Numbered from the stretch's first letter, positions 10,037-23,611 are shown. The stretch: DNA of 64,000 nt from an uncultured Acidobacteriota bacterium (GCA_937873515.1 CALMYB010000006.1:248001-312000), one strand, 5' to 3'. Numbers and translations are program-made. Notes: generated by a model not told the origin, from the letters alone.

Positions 10037-11533
10037 TTATGCTCCTCTTACCGGCGCTTCTCTGAAGCCAAATCCTGCGGAGCCTTTTTGCTCCCACATA
10101 TCGTCGTCGAGCATCGCCATTGCTTCTTCACGATGCATTGGCGGAATGACAACCCTTTCGTCCATCGTTGGGAGCGACGTAAGGCGATATACGGCCTCGG
10201 CCTCCGCCGCATCCATCCCGCATTCGGCAAGTGCGTGCTCCACAACTTCTTTTGAGACATCGCCGACAGTCTCGAGCCGTTTGAAAAGCCTCACAGCGTA
10301 CTGCTTCTTGAGCGCGTAGCTGACCTGATCGGTATTTCCTGCGGAGAATAGACTTGCAAGGTACTTGATCGGCAGACGCGCCTTCTCGATCGGGCTGAAC
10401 AACTCTTCGTTTGCCGTTTCGTAAACACCGCCTTCCGTCTTTGCCATCACGGGCAATAGCGGCGGCACATAAAAGAGCATCGGCAACGTTCGAAATTCCG
10501 AGTGAAGAGGAAGGGCCATCTTCCATTCCTTCACGTATCGGTACACGGGCGAACGCTCGCAGGCTTCGAGAGTTCGCTCGTCGATGCCGTTCTCTTTTGC
10601 CTTTTCACGAACGATCGGATCCTGCGGGTCAAGTATTATGTCGCGATGAGCTTCAACGAGTTTGTCGTCATCGACCTTCAGGGCATCGGTCAGGCGATCA
10701 GCGTCATACAGGATGCCGCCTAGGTAGCGGATCCGTCCTACGCACGAATGAAAACACGCCGGTGCCTGTCCGGTCTCTAACCGCGGGAAGCACAAGATAC
10801 ATTTCTCACTCTTTCCCGTCGACCAGTTGTAGTATGTCTTTTTGTAAGGGCATGCACTTACGCACATCCGCCAACCGCGACACACTTCTTGGTTGATCAG
10901 GACAATACCGTCCTCCCCACGTTTGTAGATCGCGCCTGAAGGACACGCCGCAACGCACGCGGGGTTCAGACAGTGATTGCAGATGCGTGGAAGATAGAAG
11001 AACACAAGGCGTTCGACATCGAAAAGCTCCTGCTGTTCTTCCGGCGAGAGACCGCTGAAATTCGGGTCATTCTCCGCATAGACGGGCGAACCGCCGAGAT
11101 CGTCATCCCAATTCGGCCCCGCTTCGATGTCCATGAACTTGCCAGTAACCATCGAGATCGGGCGCGCGGTAGGCTGATCCGCGCCTTCAGGGGAATCGAA
11201 CAGATCTTCGTATTTGTATGTGAACGGCTCGTAATAGTCGTCCATCTTCGGCAAAGTTGGGTTGTGAAAAATATTGATCAAACGGGAAGCACGGTTTCCC
11301 ATCTTGAGCTCAGGCTCACCATTGTCCTTCTTCTCCCAACCGCCCTTGTACTTGCTCTGGTCTTCCCATTTCGTCGGATAGCCGGTGCCGGGCTTCGTTT
11401 CCACGTTGTTCCACCACATATATTCGGCACCTTTGCGGTCTGTCCAAACATTCTTGCAGGCGATCGAACAAGTGTGGCATCCGATACACTTATCGAGATG
11501 AAAAACCATTGAAACTTGCAGTCTGACGTCCAT
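10037..11533 (-). CDS. narH: respiratory nitrate reductase beta subunit NarH
   Basis: A 498-residue four-cluster Fe-S protein that carries electrons from NarI to NarG. The first motif, CIGCHTCSIAC, has Cys16, 19, 22 and 26. Further motifs are CNHCLNPACVAAC, CRGWRMCVSAC and CILC with a later HSCVGR. The Trp in CRGWRMC is the hallmark of the 3Fe-4S cluster of NarH. Length is close to the E. coli protein. The start lies 15 nt after the narG stop. Confidence 0.95.
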   Translation of the reverse strand: MDVRLQVSMVFHLDKCIGCHTCSIACKNVWTDRKGAEYMWWNNVETKPGTGYPTKWEDQSKYKGGWEKKDNGEPELKMGNRASRLINIFHNPTLPKMDDYYEPFTYKYEDLFDSPEGADQPTARPISMVTGKFMDIEAGPNWDDDLGGSPVYAENDPNFSGLSPEEQQELFDVERLVFFYLPRICNHCLNPACVAACPSGAIYKRGEDGIVLINQEVCRGWRMCVSACPYKKTYYNWSTGKSEKCILCFPRLETGQAPACFHSCVGRIRYLGGILYDADRLTDALKVDDDKLVEAHRDIILDPQDPIVREKAKENGIDERTLEACERSPVYRYVKEWKMALPLHSEFRTLPMLFYVPPLLPVMAKTEGGVYETANEELFSPIEKARLPIKYLASLFSAGNTDQVSYALKKQYAVRLFKRLETVGDVSKEVVEHALAECGMDAAEAEAVYRLTSLPTMDERVVIPPMHREEAMAMLDDDMWEQKGSAGFGFREAPVRGA

Positions 11534-11548
11534 ATTGTGTATCCCTCT

Positions 11549-15186
<3,638 letters not shown>

Positions 15187-15190
<4 letters not shown>

Positions 15191-16086
15191 ATTTTTGACC
15201 TCCGAACCATTTCCTTGCGAACGCCGTGAGAACGCTTCCGCCAAAAGACATTCAAGCCGACAAGGACGAGCGTTGTGACGCCGAACCCAAGGATCAGGAA
15301 TCCTGGGTCGGTGGTCGCCGCCGCCTGTGTGGGCACTACATTGGCTTCCGGATTGACCTGCTTCGCATTCTGAAGATAGGCAAAGAGCTGCACGACCTCT
15401 TCATCCGTAAGTTTGTGATTCGCAAATATCGTATTCATTGTTGGGAAGTTCGGGCTTTGCAGTATGGATATCAGCTCCGGATCGCGGTATTTGATGTTGA
15501 CGGCCGTCAGATCAGGTCCAAGCGTCCCGCCGCCGAGGGCGCCGACGCCATTCACGGTGTGGCACGAATTACAGCTCGGAGCACCATTCGCAAGATGGAT
15601 CTGGCCGGTGAATAGCTCCTTTCCCGCGACAACGTCCGCCGGAACGATCGCTCTAGAAAGTCTTGCCCCTGAGGGTACGAATGTCTCATTCTTCGCGGTC
15701 AGGTTTTTTATCAATGCGATGATCGATTCAAGCTCTGCCGGAGAAAGGCTCTGATCCGGCATTATCGTCGGAGCATATTTTTTGAAAAGCTCGGCAGCAA
15801 CGGGATCTTTCCGGCTCATCGCCGTAGGAGATTTGACGAACTCTGCGATCCAATCGGGAGATTGGCGTTCCGTAACGCCCTTTAGATCGGGTCCTTGCTT
15901 GTCACCGCCCCCGATGTTGTGACAGCTGTAACAACGGGTTTCGAATAACTTTGCCCCGTCATCCTGAGCGTTCGCTTGGCCGTTAGTCAGTATTGTCGCA
16001 ACGACAATGGACAGAACTGTAAAAGACCATCGCGCCCAACTAACTCCTGCCGTGATCCGCCCGTTTTGTTCTTCAAGAATGTTCAT
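15187..16086 (-). CDS. membrane-anchored diheme cytochrome c of the nar operon (NarC-like)
   Basis: A 299-residue cytochrome with a signal or anchor helix (20-38), two heme c sites (CYSCH 52-56, CNSCH 172-176) and a C-terminal transmembrane helix (262-282). Met residues in the APTIMP and FPTMNT contexts are candidate axial ligands. A diheme cytochrome in front of narG is known as NarC in Thermus, and the position here is the same. It may link the nitrate reductase to the cytochrome c side of the chain. The stop overlaps the narG start and the start overlaps the rrf2 stop, both as ATGA. Confidence 0.82.
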
Positions 16087-16559
16087 TTCGATCGATCTTC
16101 TTCCTCCTCACGGACAAGCGAGGCATTACCTATCGTCGAGTAGGCCCTGTGCTTCTGTATCGATCTCGCTATCTGGGCGATCGTTGTTGTTTCCAGCAAC
16201 TCGACGTAGTCCTTCCGGATCCTTTGCCACCTGTCGTGCAGGACGCACGCATCTGCCGTCTTGCACAACTCGAAACCTAACAGACACTCATCTAGATAAG
16301 GGTCTGGAGCCAGGATCCGATTCACTTCCCAGACCGATATCGTTTCCGGTCCACGTGCGAGCGAGTATCCGCCGTGAATCCCTTTTATAGAACGCAGAAG
16401 GCGATGCCGACGCAGTTCCCCTAAAATTTTTCGCAGGTAAATGGGAGGTATACATTCTGTCTCTGCAATTTCCTGAAGACCGCAAACCATGGAAGCTTCC
16501 TTGCCAGCCAAATATGCTAAGGCCATTACCCCGTAGCCGGTGGTTTTCGAAAGGATCAT
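16083..16559 (-). CDS. Rrf2 family Fe-S transcriptional regulator
   Basis: A 158-residue winged-helix regulator of the IscR/NsrR/RsrR type. The helix-turn-helix spans about 25-65, with the typical [15 protein letters not shown] wing. Cys92, Cys99 and Cys105 give a C-x6-C-x5-C cluster site like those binding 2Fe-2S or 4Fe-4S in this family, so sensing of NO, oxygen or redox state is likely. It is the first gene of the nar-act run and probably controls it and itself. It is divergent from the PAS-LuxR regulator. Confidence 0.9.
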   Translation of the reverse strand: MILSKTTGYGVMALAYLAGKEASMVCGLQEIAETECIPPIYLRKILGELRRHRLLRSIKGIHGGYSLARGPETISVWEVNRILAPDPYLDECLLGFELCKTADACVLHDRWQRIRKDYVELLETTTIAQIARSIQKHRAYSTIGNASLVREEEEDRSK

Positions 16560-16660
16560 TTGCTTATTTCAGAAAAACGTATATTTTTGTCCTGAATAGT
16601 ATTTGAGTATTATTGGATTTGAACAATAGTCTGTTGGTATCATTTTTCTAGTTGGGGTCG
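16560..16660. promoter_or_regulatory. divergent control region between rrf2-nar and PAS-LuxR regulator
   Basis: This AT-rich spacer of about 100 bp must carry promoters in both directions. An imperfect dyad lies at 16595-16614 (AATA...TATT outer arms, 14 of 20 positions symmetric), a plausible operator for the Rrf2 protein. I see no clean -35/-10 pair and do not assign one. Confidence 0.35.
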
Positions 16661-17326
16661 ATGATGCGGCTTAGAAGTATCTGTGAACTTATCGACGGAA
16701 CTGCAGACGCAGCCTTTGCGACGGACAGCACCGGATCGATCGTCGCGCTGAACCGTGCTTCCGAGGAATTGTTCGGTATCGAAGCGGAACAAGCACTCGG
16801 CCAATTTTGTCATTTGGTCGTTAAAGGGATGGATGAATGCGGAAAGATCTGCTCTGAGAATTGTTCGATAAAACAGGCGGCCGGGAAGAACCACCCCATA
16901 CATCACTTTGATCTTAAGGTCGAGACGCAGCACGGAAAGCAGTGGTGCAATATGTCGGTCCTGATCGCGCAAGAGAACAATTCAAAAGAACCGTACACTA
17001 TCCACATTTTGCGTCCGGTGGACGTTAGGAAGCGGCTCGAACTTGCAGTTAGGGATTTTTTGGTGACCGAGGTGAGCCTGCCGGAGGAAAAGGCGGCAGC
17101 ACTAGTAAGGACCACGAGGTCTGGAGTTAGCGAAACTGAGTTAACGACGAGGGAAAGGCAAGTGTTGAAACTCCTAGGAACCGGCCGGACGTCGCCAGCG
17201 ATCGCGAAAGATCTCCACATCAGCCGCAATACGGTCGATAATCACATCCAACACATCCTAAGGAAACTTAACGCGCATTCGCGCCTTGAAGCGGTTCGAA
17301 GGGCGGAGCTTTCGGGCCTGATCTGA
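16661..17326 (+). CDS. PAS domain / LuxR-type DNA-binding regulator with cysteine cluster
   Basis: About 221 residues: an N-terminal PAS domain (about 5-125) and a C-terminal LuxR/NarL-type helix-turn-helix (about 158-215, TTRERQVLKLL then AIAKDLHISRNTVDNHIQHIL). There is no response-regulator receiver domain. Inside the PAS domain Cys50, Cys60, Cys64 and Cys68 form C-x9-C-x3-C-x3-C, a candidate Fe-S or metal site. A TTG at 16652 or the next ATG at 16664 are possible alternative starts. Its divergent position next to the nar-act run suggests that it responds to oxygen, NO or nitrate and controls that run; this is inference. Confidence 0.78.
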   Translation: MMRLRSICELIDGTADAAFATDSTGSIVALNRASEELFGIEAEQALGQFCHLVVKGMDECGKICSENCSIKQAAGKNHPIHHFDLKVETQHGKQWCNMSVLIAQENNSKEPYTIHILRPVDVRKRLELAVRDFLVTEVSLPEEKAAALVRTTRSGVSETELTTRERQVLKLLGTGRTSPAIAKDLHISRNTVDNHIQHILRKLNAHSRLEAVRRAELSGLI

Positions 17327-17329
17327 TTC

Positions 17330-17349
17330 GCCCAGCTTGGGCTTTCGTT
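17330..17349 (+). terminator. intrinsic terminator after PAS-LuxR gene
   Basis: A 5-bp GC stem (GCCCA/TGGGC, loop GCT) begins 4 nt after the stop codon and is followed by TTTCGTTT. It is short but well placed. Confidence 0.45.
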
Positions 17350-17378
17350 TACTAGTATTTTTGTATTGAGACTTTGGT

Positions 17379-17453
<75 letters not shown>

Positions 17454-17590
17454 GAAATCTGTGCCGTCCGCATCGGAGACATACGGAAAAAATGACACCA
17501 AAGTTGCAGAAATTCTCACGGAAGGCAGCTTAATGTAATACGTTAATATTCGTCCGTCAGTCTATTGAGATAACAGGTGTTACGCGACCT

Positions 17591-17648
17591 CAAAAAGTCT
17601 AAGCCGGCCAGTTTCGGTATCTAAGACTTACCGGAATCGGCCGGCCTG
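17591..17648 (-). terminator. long hairpin with T-run downstream of tRNA-Gly
   Basis: On the minus strand AGGCCGGCC...CCGGTA pairs with TACCG...GGCCGGCTT, a stem of about 18 bp with mismatches, and is followed by GACTTTTTGAG. It lies about 20 nt past the tRNA-Gly 3' end and is likely its terminator. Confidence 0.55.
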
Positions 17649-17670
17649 GAACTGCCTACCTATAATATTG

Positions 17671-17745
17671 GAGCGGGAGACGAGGGTCGAACTCGCGACT
17701 TCGACCTTGGCAAGGTCGCGCTCTACCACTGAGCTACTCCCGCAA
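17671..17745 (-). tRNA. tRNA-Gly (GCC)
   Basis: Read on the minus strand, acceptor stem GCGGGAG/CTCCCGC, D-arm AGCTCAGTGGTAGAGC, anticodon GCC in CTTGCCAAG and T-arm GAGTTCGACCCTC form a complete cloverleaf. The discriminator is U and the CCA end is encoded (17671-17673). Confidence 0.96.
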
Positions 17746-17799
17746 TGGCAAATGATAATTTTAGCGTCTCGAATCCAATTGTCAAGCCGAGCGAAAATT

Positions 17800-19428
17800 T
17801 CACTCAGAAACTGTTACATCTTTCAAAAACCCCCAATCACCGCTCGGATTGATGTGAATATTCCCGATTCGCTTGGTAGCGACCACGATATTTGCCGGAT
17901 ACCAAAGGGGTAGAAGGGGTACGTCCGCCGACACAAGATCCCAAGCCTTTTGGTAGAGGGCCTTTGCTTCGTCCTTGTTGGTGGTGTTTATTGCTGCATC
18001 GACCGTCTGATCCACTGCAGGATTGCTGTAACGTCCGCGGTTACAGCAAGATGCGGTCGGTCCCGGTATCTTTGCGGTCGTAAACAATTCGCGGAAAAAG
18101 ATCGGATCCTGGTTGCCGCCGATCCAAACTCCAGTGTAAAGCTCGAACTCACCCTGGGCCAATTTCTTACGCAAGACGTTCACGTCCATTGTTTCGATAC
18201 GAATATTTAACCCAACGTCATTCATCGAGCTTTGCAGGATCTGAGCGTACTGACTGACCGCAAGATTTCCCGCACCGAACTTGAAAACGATTGGCTCGCC
18301 TTTGTAGCCTGCCTCGCTCAATAGCTGCTTTGCCTTCGCCGGATCGTAAGTGTATTGGGTGCCGGGCGTGTACGCCCAAGACTGAGGCGGGAGCACTGAT
18401 GAGGCGACCTTCGCCTGCCCTAGAAGCAGGTCGCGAACGATCTTTTCTCGATCGATCGAGTAGGCGATAGCTCGCCGGATCCTGACATCAGCGAGCACTG
18501 GCGTCTTTACGTTAAGGATGAGGTATTGGATGTTAGAGCCTTCTGATTGGACGACTTGTAGATTCTGTCCCTCAGACAATGCCTTTATTGTGTCTGCCGA
18601 AATGTTGTTCGGATTCGGAGCGATGTCGACCCCGCCAGTTTGAAGTTCTGCTTGAAGCGAGTTCGCATCTGTTATGGTCTTCAGCCGCAATTTCTTGATC
18701 TTCGGCGGCCCATCCCAATAATCGGGATTTGCTTCCATTTCAACAATATTCTGGCCCGAATCAAGGCTCACGAACTTAAACGGCCCTGAACCGACCGGTG
18801 AATCCTTTTGCTGCTCGGCAGAGCCCGCCGGGATGATCGGAATCGTAACAAGATTAGAAAGAAGTGTCGTCTTTAGCGCCGGTCTTGCGATCTTGATTAC
18901 GATCGTCCTTTCATCAGGAACGTCGATGGAAGTGATATGCGGCACCTGCTTCGTCTCGGGGGCTTCAGCAGGTGCAGATGCGTTCGAGTTCGGAGCCGGC
19001 TTCTTGGCAGGAGCTTTTTCAACCGGGACAGAATCGTAAAATGCCTGTGCTTTATAGCCCTTACTGTTAAAGAGCGTATCGAGCGTGTACTTTACGTCCT
19101 CAGATGTAAGCGTCTTGCCGTTGTGGAACTTCACCCCATCGCGAAGCACAAAGGTGATCGAAAGCCCATCTTCAGAAGTATTTATCTCCTTCGCGAGGTC
19201 GCCCACATAGTCAAAGTTCTCGTCCTTCTTTACAAGAGAGTTAAAGAGAAGGTTCTTGACCCTTTCGGCCGCAGCGTCTGAATTCGTCGAAGATATCGTG
19301 TCGAACGCTGTGAATTTTTCGGGCAAGGCAACGGTAACTACACCGGAGTCTCGGCGTCTGCAAGACGAAGCAGCGGTGGCTAGCATGAGAGCGAAGAGGG
19401 CAAGGAGGACGAAAATTGTTTGTTTCAA
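17800..19428 (-). CDS. ABC transporter substrate-binding protein, peptide/nickel type (family 5)
   Basis: A 542-residue periplasmic solute-binding protein of the SBP_bac_5 family. An N-terminal signal (1-21) ends at Cys23 in the sequence SSCRRR, so it may be a lipoprotein although the lipobox is weak. Family wording includes FVLRDGVKFHNGKTLTSEDV near 100-120 and IRRAIAYSIDREKIV near 316-330. Residues 145-165 form a low-complexity insert rich in Ala, Pro, Lys and Asn. No permease or ATPase genes lie nearby, so its transporter partners are elsewhere and the ligand is unknown. Confidence 0.88.
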   Translation of the reverse strand: MKQTIFVLLALFALMLATAASSCRRRDSGVVTVALPEKFTAFDTISSTNSDAAAERVKNLLFNSLVKKDENFDYVGDLAKEINTSEDGLSITFVLRDGVKFHNGKTLTSEDVKYTLDTLFNSKGYKAQAFYDSVPVEKAPAKKPAPNSNASAPAEAPETKQVPHITSIDVPDERTIVIKIARPALKTTLLSNLVTIPIIPAGSAEQQKDSPVGSGPFKFVSLDSGQNIVEMEANPDYWDGPPKIKKLRLKTITDANSLQAELQTGGVDIAPNPNNISADTIKALSEGQNLQVVQSEGSNIQYLILNVKTPVLADVRIRRAIAYSIDREKIVRDLLLGQAKVASSVLPPQSWAYTPGTQYTYDPAKAKQLLSEAGYKGEPIVFKFGAGNLAVSQYAQILQSSMNDVGLNIRIETMDVNVLRKKLAQGEFELYTGVWIGGNQDPIFFRELFTTAKIPGPTASCCNRGRYSNPAVDQTVDAAINTTNKDEAKALYQKAWDLVSADVPLLPLWYPANIVVATKRIGNIHINPSGDWGFLKDVTVSE

Positions 19429-19446
19429 ATCAAATACTCCTGGAAT

Positions 19447-20541
19447 CTATAGAGATGCGTTGAATGCAACGATCTCATCGGACAGTTCGTCGATGCGGGC
19501 TTCATCGAACGGGAGTGGCTCAGCAAGCTCAGCTTTTGCCCGGGCGATTCGAGAAAGCGACATATTAAGCCGCAAAGCCGAAATCTCGCCAGAGGCGATC
19601 GCATTTTCGATGGCCTCATATCCCGTTCGGATGTTCGTAGGGTCTGCGCAGATGCAAAGCGCATCTACACCTGCTAGAAATGCCATTCTACAAGCATCCC
19701 CGATCCCAAAATTCCGCAGGATCGCTCCCATTTCAAGGTCGTCCGTAAAGACCAATCCGTCAAAGCCGACTTTTTCCCGAAGCAGGCCCGAAATGATCGA
19801 ACTGCTCAATGACGACGGTAAAAGTGTGCCATTTTGGGCCTTTTCCTGCAAGGATACGCCGGTGTACGCGGCATGAGCTATCATCACCGCGGCATTATGC
19901 TTCGGCAGAAGCTCAAGGTATGGATAGAGGTCGACGTCGGACAATTCGCTATCCGAGAGTTCGATGCAGGGAAGTTCGCTGTGTGAATCGACCTTAGCAG
20001 CGCCAAGCCCAGGAAAGTGTTTGAGGCAGCCGACGATCCCTTGGGACTCAAGCCCCGTTAGAAAGCTGCCGGCCAACTGTACAACAGCCTTCTTTGACCT
20101 CCCGAAGGGCCTTGTAAACAATCCGTTCGACGCGCCTTCGCGAGATTCGTCCACAACATCGACGACCGGAGCAAAATCAGTATTTACACCTAAGATCCGA
20201 AGGAGCTCGCCGATCATCCGCCCCATTTGCTCAGCCTTTTCGACCGAAGACACTTGCCCTGCCGCAGCCATCGGCGTGACGATCCGCCGGAGCCGATCTA
20301 CCGTTCCGCCCTCTTGGTCGATACTGATTATCGGGTTGATCAGAATCTCACGGAGACCGTCGCATAGATCGCGAAGCTGAGCGGCTTCGCGAACATTTCT
20401 GGCAAATAGGCAAACACCACCCGGCTGTATCTCGCGAAGCAGTGCCTCGGTCGGACCATCGATCTCAGGCCCTGCAATACCGATCGAGAACAGTTGGCCG
20501 ATCTTTTGTTTAAGGTCGAGATTTGAGATGGAAGTTGTCAT
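19447..20541 (-). CDS. nagZ: glycoside hydrolase family 3, NagZ-like beta-N-acetylhexosaminidase
   Basis: A 364-residue GH3 enzyme that probably removes N-acetylglucosamine from muropeptides during peptidoglycan recycling. The NagZ signature KHFPGLGAAKVDSH (about 174-187) carries the Asp-His acid/base dyad. FTDDLEMGAI (about 264-273) carries the nucleophile Asp. A Leu stands where many NagZ proteins have His in KHFPGHG. There is no signal peptide, fitting a cytoplasmic enzyme. It ends 18 nt before the binding-protein gene, in the same direction. Confidence 0.87.
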   Translation of the reverse strand: MTTSISNLDLKQKIGQLFSIGIAGPEIDGPTEALLREIQPGGVCLFARNVREAAQLRDLCDGLREILINPIISIDQEGGTVDRLRRIVTPMAAAGQVSSVEKAEQMGRMIGELLRILGVNTDFAPVVDVVDESREGASNGLFTRPFGRSKKAVVQLAGSFLTGLESQGIVGCLKHFPGLGAAKVDSHSELPCIELSDSELSDVDLYPYLELLPKHNAAVMIAHAAYTGVSLQEKAQNGTLLPSSLSSSIISGLLREKVGFDGLVFTDDLEMGAILRNFGIGDACRMAFLAGVDALCICADPTNIRTGYEAIENAIASGEISALRLNMSLSRIARAKAELAEPLPFDEARIDELSDEIVAFNASL

Positions 20542-20552
20542 TTTGGTGTCTT

Positions 20553-20966
20553 ATGGGGAAGCAGTTTGCAAAGCATAATGCTAAAGTAACGATTCGACAA
20601 CGTAAAGGGATGGGCATCGAATCTACAAACGATTTCTACTGTGACTTTGTTCTCTCCGGCAAGGTTGGGATCGTCCGCGTGTTCGAAACTGAGAACGTTC
20701 TGGCGTATCACCACACGCGGCCGTTCTGGGAAACACACATCGTGGTCGTCCCAAAGCGTCACATCGGATCCCTTCAAACGATCCTGCCGGATGAGACCGA
20801 ACTTCTTATCGAGATCATTTCGGTGGTGAATAAGGTCGCCGAAGAAATGGTCGCCGAAACAGGCGCGGCACGTGTAATTACGAATCTAGGCAAATACCAA
20901 GAATCAAAACATTTGCACTTTCACGTCTGCTCGGGGGAACAGGTTCGCCCGGACAACGCCACTTAA
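20553..20966 (+). CDS. HIT family nucleotide-binding hydrolase
   Basis: A small histidine-triad protein (137 residues from 20553, 118 if translation starts at the ATG at 20610). The motif KHLHFHVCSGEQ near the C-terminus carries the H-x-H-x-H triad. Wording such as HTRPFWETHIVVVPKRHI is typical of HINT/HIT hydrolases that cleave AMP or GMP from small substrates. The ATG at 20610 begins directly after an AAAGGG run, so neither start has a well-spaced ribosome-binding site. The 3' end overlaps the end of mutS by 4 nt on the opposite strand. Confidence 0.85.
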   Translation: MGKQFAKHNAKVTIRQRKGMGIESTNDFYCDFVLSGKVGIVRVFETENVLAYHHTRPFWETHIVVVPKRHIGSLQTILPDETELLIEIISVVNKVAEEMVAETGAARVITNLGKYQESKHLHFHVCSGEQVRPDNAT

Positions 20967-23611
20967 ATCATCTTCGAGCGGACCGATACAAGGAGTTCCT
21001 TAGCTTCCGCGTCCGACAACGTATCAAAGTCTGCCGATCGAATCGCTTCAAGAGCAGTTTCGTTTGCGAGCGAAAAAAGGGTCGCTTGCGAGGCGACCGA
21101 CGAAGCAGCCGCTCTTTCAACGCCGCCTTTCGCGACATCCGAAACGACCGCGAGTTCATATTCCTCAAGCTTTGCGAGAACACCTTTTGCGCGAAGGATC
21201 ACTTCAGCTGGAAGGCCGGCAAGCCTCGCGACCGCGATACCGTAGGACTTTGACGCACGTCCTGCCAGCAGCTTGTGAAAGAAGACGATCTGGCCGTCTT
21301 CTTCGGTTGCTGTGATCTGATAATTCTTTGCACCCGGCAATAGATCCGCGAGTTCCGTAAGCTCGTGGTAGTGAGTAGCGAAGAGCGTCTTTGCCGCATG
21401 CTCGGACGAGTTGTGGAGGTATTCCGCAACTGCCCATGCAATGGACAAACCATCGAAGGTCGATGTTCCACGCCCGATCTCATCAAGAAGGATCAGGCTA
21501 CGCGACGTTGAATTCCGCAAGATGGCCGCAGTTTCGGTCATCTCTACCATGAAAGTAGAGCGGCCTGACGCAACATCGTCAGACGCACCGACACGCGTCC
21601 ACACCCGATCCACTATCGGCAATCGTGCTGCCGTTGCCGGAACGAATGAGCCGATCTGCGCAAGGATCTGAATGATCGCGATCTGGCGCAGGATCGTCGA
21701 TTTTCCGCCCATATTCGCACCCGTAATTATCAGCAAGCGGTCGGTCGAGTTGTTCAGGTACGCATCATTCGGGACGAACGAATCTTTGACGAACGCTTCA
21801 ACGATCGGGTGGCGACCACCGCGGATCTCAAGTTCATCGCCGTCGTGAAGCGTCGGCATAATGTAGTTGCGGCGTGCTGCGGTCTCGGCTAGAGAGCAAA
21901 GGGAATCGAGCGTCGCGATCGACCGGGCCGTTACCTGCAAACGACGGCTCTCACTTTTGATCTGGTCGCGGATCGCAGCGAACAAAGCCTGTTCGAGCTT
22001 TGCGATCTGCTCGTCGGCGCCGAGAACTTTAGATTCCCATTCTTTGAGCTCAGGTGTCGTATAGCGTTCCGCGTTGGCCAGCGTCTGACGGCGTTCATAA
22101 TATTCGGGCACGCGCGCAAGCTGAGCCTTTGGAACTTCGATGTAATACCCGAATACGTTATTGAACCGCACCTTAAGGCTTGCGATACCGCTCCGCTGCC
22201 GTTCGGATTCTTCGAATGAAGCGATGATCTGCTTGACGTTCGACGAGATCGATCGGAGTTCGTCCAGATCGGGGTTGAAGCCAGCCTTGATCACTCCCCC
22301 GTCGGAGACCAGAGCCGGCGGCTCATCGCTTATTCCATTCTCGATCACGCTCCGTACTTCCGGCATTTCGAAAATGTTCTCGGCCAATACCTGCAGTAAA
22401 AGAGATGATGCTTCGCTCAGAATGGCGTTGACCTGCGGAGTTTGACCGAGCGATCTTTTTAGTGCTATCAGATCGCGGGGAGATACCGTTCCCAAGTTTA
22501 CCCGTCCGATCAGTCGTTCGAGGTCAGCAACTTCTTTGAGCAGAAATCGAAGCTTCTCACGCATTATCGAATCCTGCAATTCCCCTACGGCCGAAAGACG
22601 CGTCTCGATCTCGTTGCGCCGAAGAAGAGGTCGCAAGAGCCATTGCTTCAAAAGACGGGAACCCATTCCTGTCACGGTTTGGTCGATTACATCGCAAAGA
22701 GATTTCTTCGAAGACTCACCTCTTGATTCAAGTATTTCCAGATTTCGGAGCGTCAGGTTATCGAGAACCATGTGGTCGGCGGAATCCAAGAATTCTATCG
22801 ATGAAATATGCTCCGCAGAGGCACGCTGTGTTTCCTTCGCGTACGCCAGGCACGCTGCCGCCGCAGCAGTTGCCATCTGTTTATTCGCAAGGCCGAATGC
22901 GGCGAGTTCGCGGACTCCAAAATGTTGTGCAAGCAACTGTTCAGCTTGCGCCGGATCAAATTGCTCCGCGTCAAGTTCCGTAATGACGGTGCTTCCGGAT
23001 GTCTTCGGATTGTCAAAAAGACCTGTGCTCTCTGCCGAAATGCCCATGGCTTGGCCGATTCGCCGTGAGATCGTCGCGGCCGCAAGAATTTCTCGGGGAC
23101 TGAAACTCTCTAGCTGCTCGCAGATCCGGGAAAATGCGTTCGGCCCGGTACTTTCCGTAACAAGGAGCCTTCCGGCTGACACTTCTAGGAAGGCGGCCGC
23201 AAAGTGTTCGTCCTTTCCTGCGACGGCTGCAAGATAGGTTGACCTGCGGTGATCGAGAAGTTGCGGATCGATCGCCGTGCCAGGTGTAATGACCCGAACA
23301 ACGTCTCGATTGACCAGTTTGACGCCCTTGGCTGCTTCCTCGGTCTGTTCACAGATCGCAACGCGAAAGCCGTTCTTGATCAGTTTGGCGATATACCCGC
23401 TAGCCGAATGGTGAGGAACGCCGCACATCGGTATCGGATTTGCGGTGTCCTTCTGCCTCGCCGTGAGTGTAATTTCCAGCACTCTTGAGGCAACGACCGC
23501 ATCCTCATTGAACATCTCGTAGAAGTCGCCAAGGCGAAAGAACAAGATCGTTCCCGGAAATCGGCTCTTTATTTCGAGATATTGCCGAAGCATCGGCGTC
23601 GTGTTTGTCAT
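20963..23611 (-). CDS. mutS: DNA mismatch repair ATPase MutS
   Basis: An 882-residue MutS. The mismatch-binding Phe-x-Glu motif is visible in RLGDFYEMF (26-34). The Walker A loop GANMGGKST lies around residue 630, followed by LLDEIGRGTSTFDG (Walker B and signature) and FATHYHELTEL. Length is normal for MutS1. It recognises base mismatches and short loops and starts repair with MutL, which is not in the window. Start at MTNTTPML fits family N-termini. Confidence 0.97.
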   Translation of the reverse strand: MTNTTPMLRQYLEIKSRFPGTILFFRLGDFYEMFNEDAVVASRVLEITLTARQKDTANPIPMCGVPHHSASGYIAKLIKNGFRVAICEQTEEAAKGVKLVNRDVVRVITPGTAIDPQLLDHRRSTYLAAVAGKDEHFAAAFLEVSAGRLLVTESTGPNAFSRICEQLESFSPREILAAATISRRIGQAMGISAESTGLFDNPKTSGSTVITELDAEQFDPAQAEQLLAQHFGVRELAAFGLANKQMATAAAAACLAYAKETQRASAEHISSIEFLDSADHMVLDNLTLRNLEILESRGESSKKSLCDVIDQTVTGMGSRLLKQWLLRPLLRRNEIETRLSAVGELQDSIMREKLRFLLKEVADLERLIGRVNLGTVSPRDLIALKRSLGQTPQVNAILSEASSLLLQVLAENIFEMPEVRSVIENGISDEPPALVSDGGVIKAGFNPDLDELRSISSNVKQIIASFEESERQRSGIASLKVRFNNVFGYYIEVPKAQLARVPEYYERRQTLANAERYTTPELKEWESKVLGADEQIAKLEQALFAAIRDQIKSESRRLQVTARSIATLDSLCSLAETAARRNYIMPTLHDGDELEIRGGRHPIVEAFVKDSFVPNDAYLNNSTDRLLIITGANMGGKSTILRQIAIIQILAQIGSFVPATAARLPIVDRVWTRVGASDDVASGRSTFMVEMTETAAILRNSTSRSLILLDEIGRGTSTFDGLSIAWAVAEYLHNSSEHAAKTLFATHYHELTELADLLPGAKNYQITATEEDGQIVFFHKLLAGRASKSYGIAVARLAGLPAEVILRAKGVLAKLEEYELAVVSDVAKGGVERAAASSVASQATLFSLANETALEAIRSADFDTLSDAEAKELLVSVRSKMI

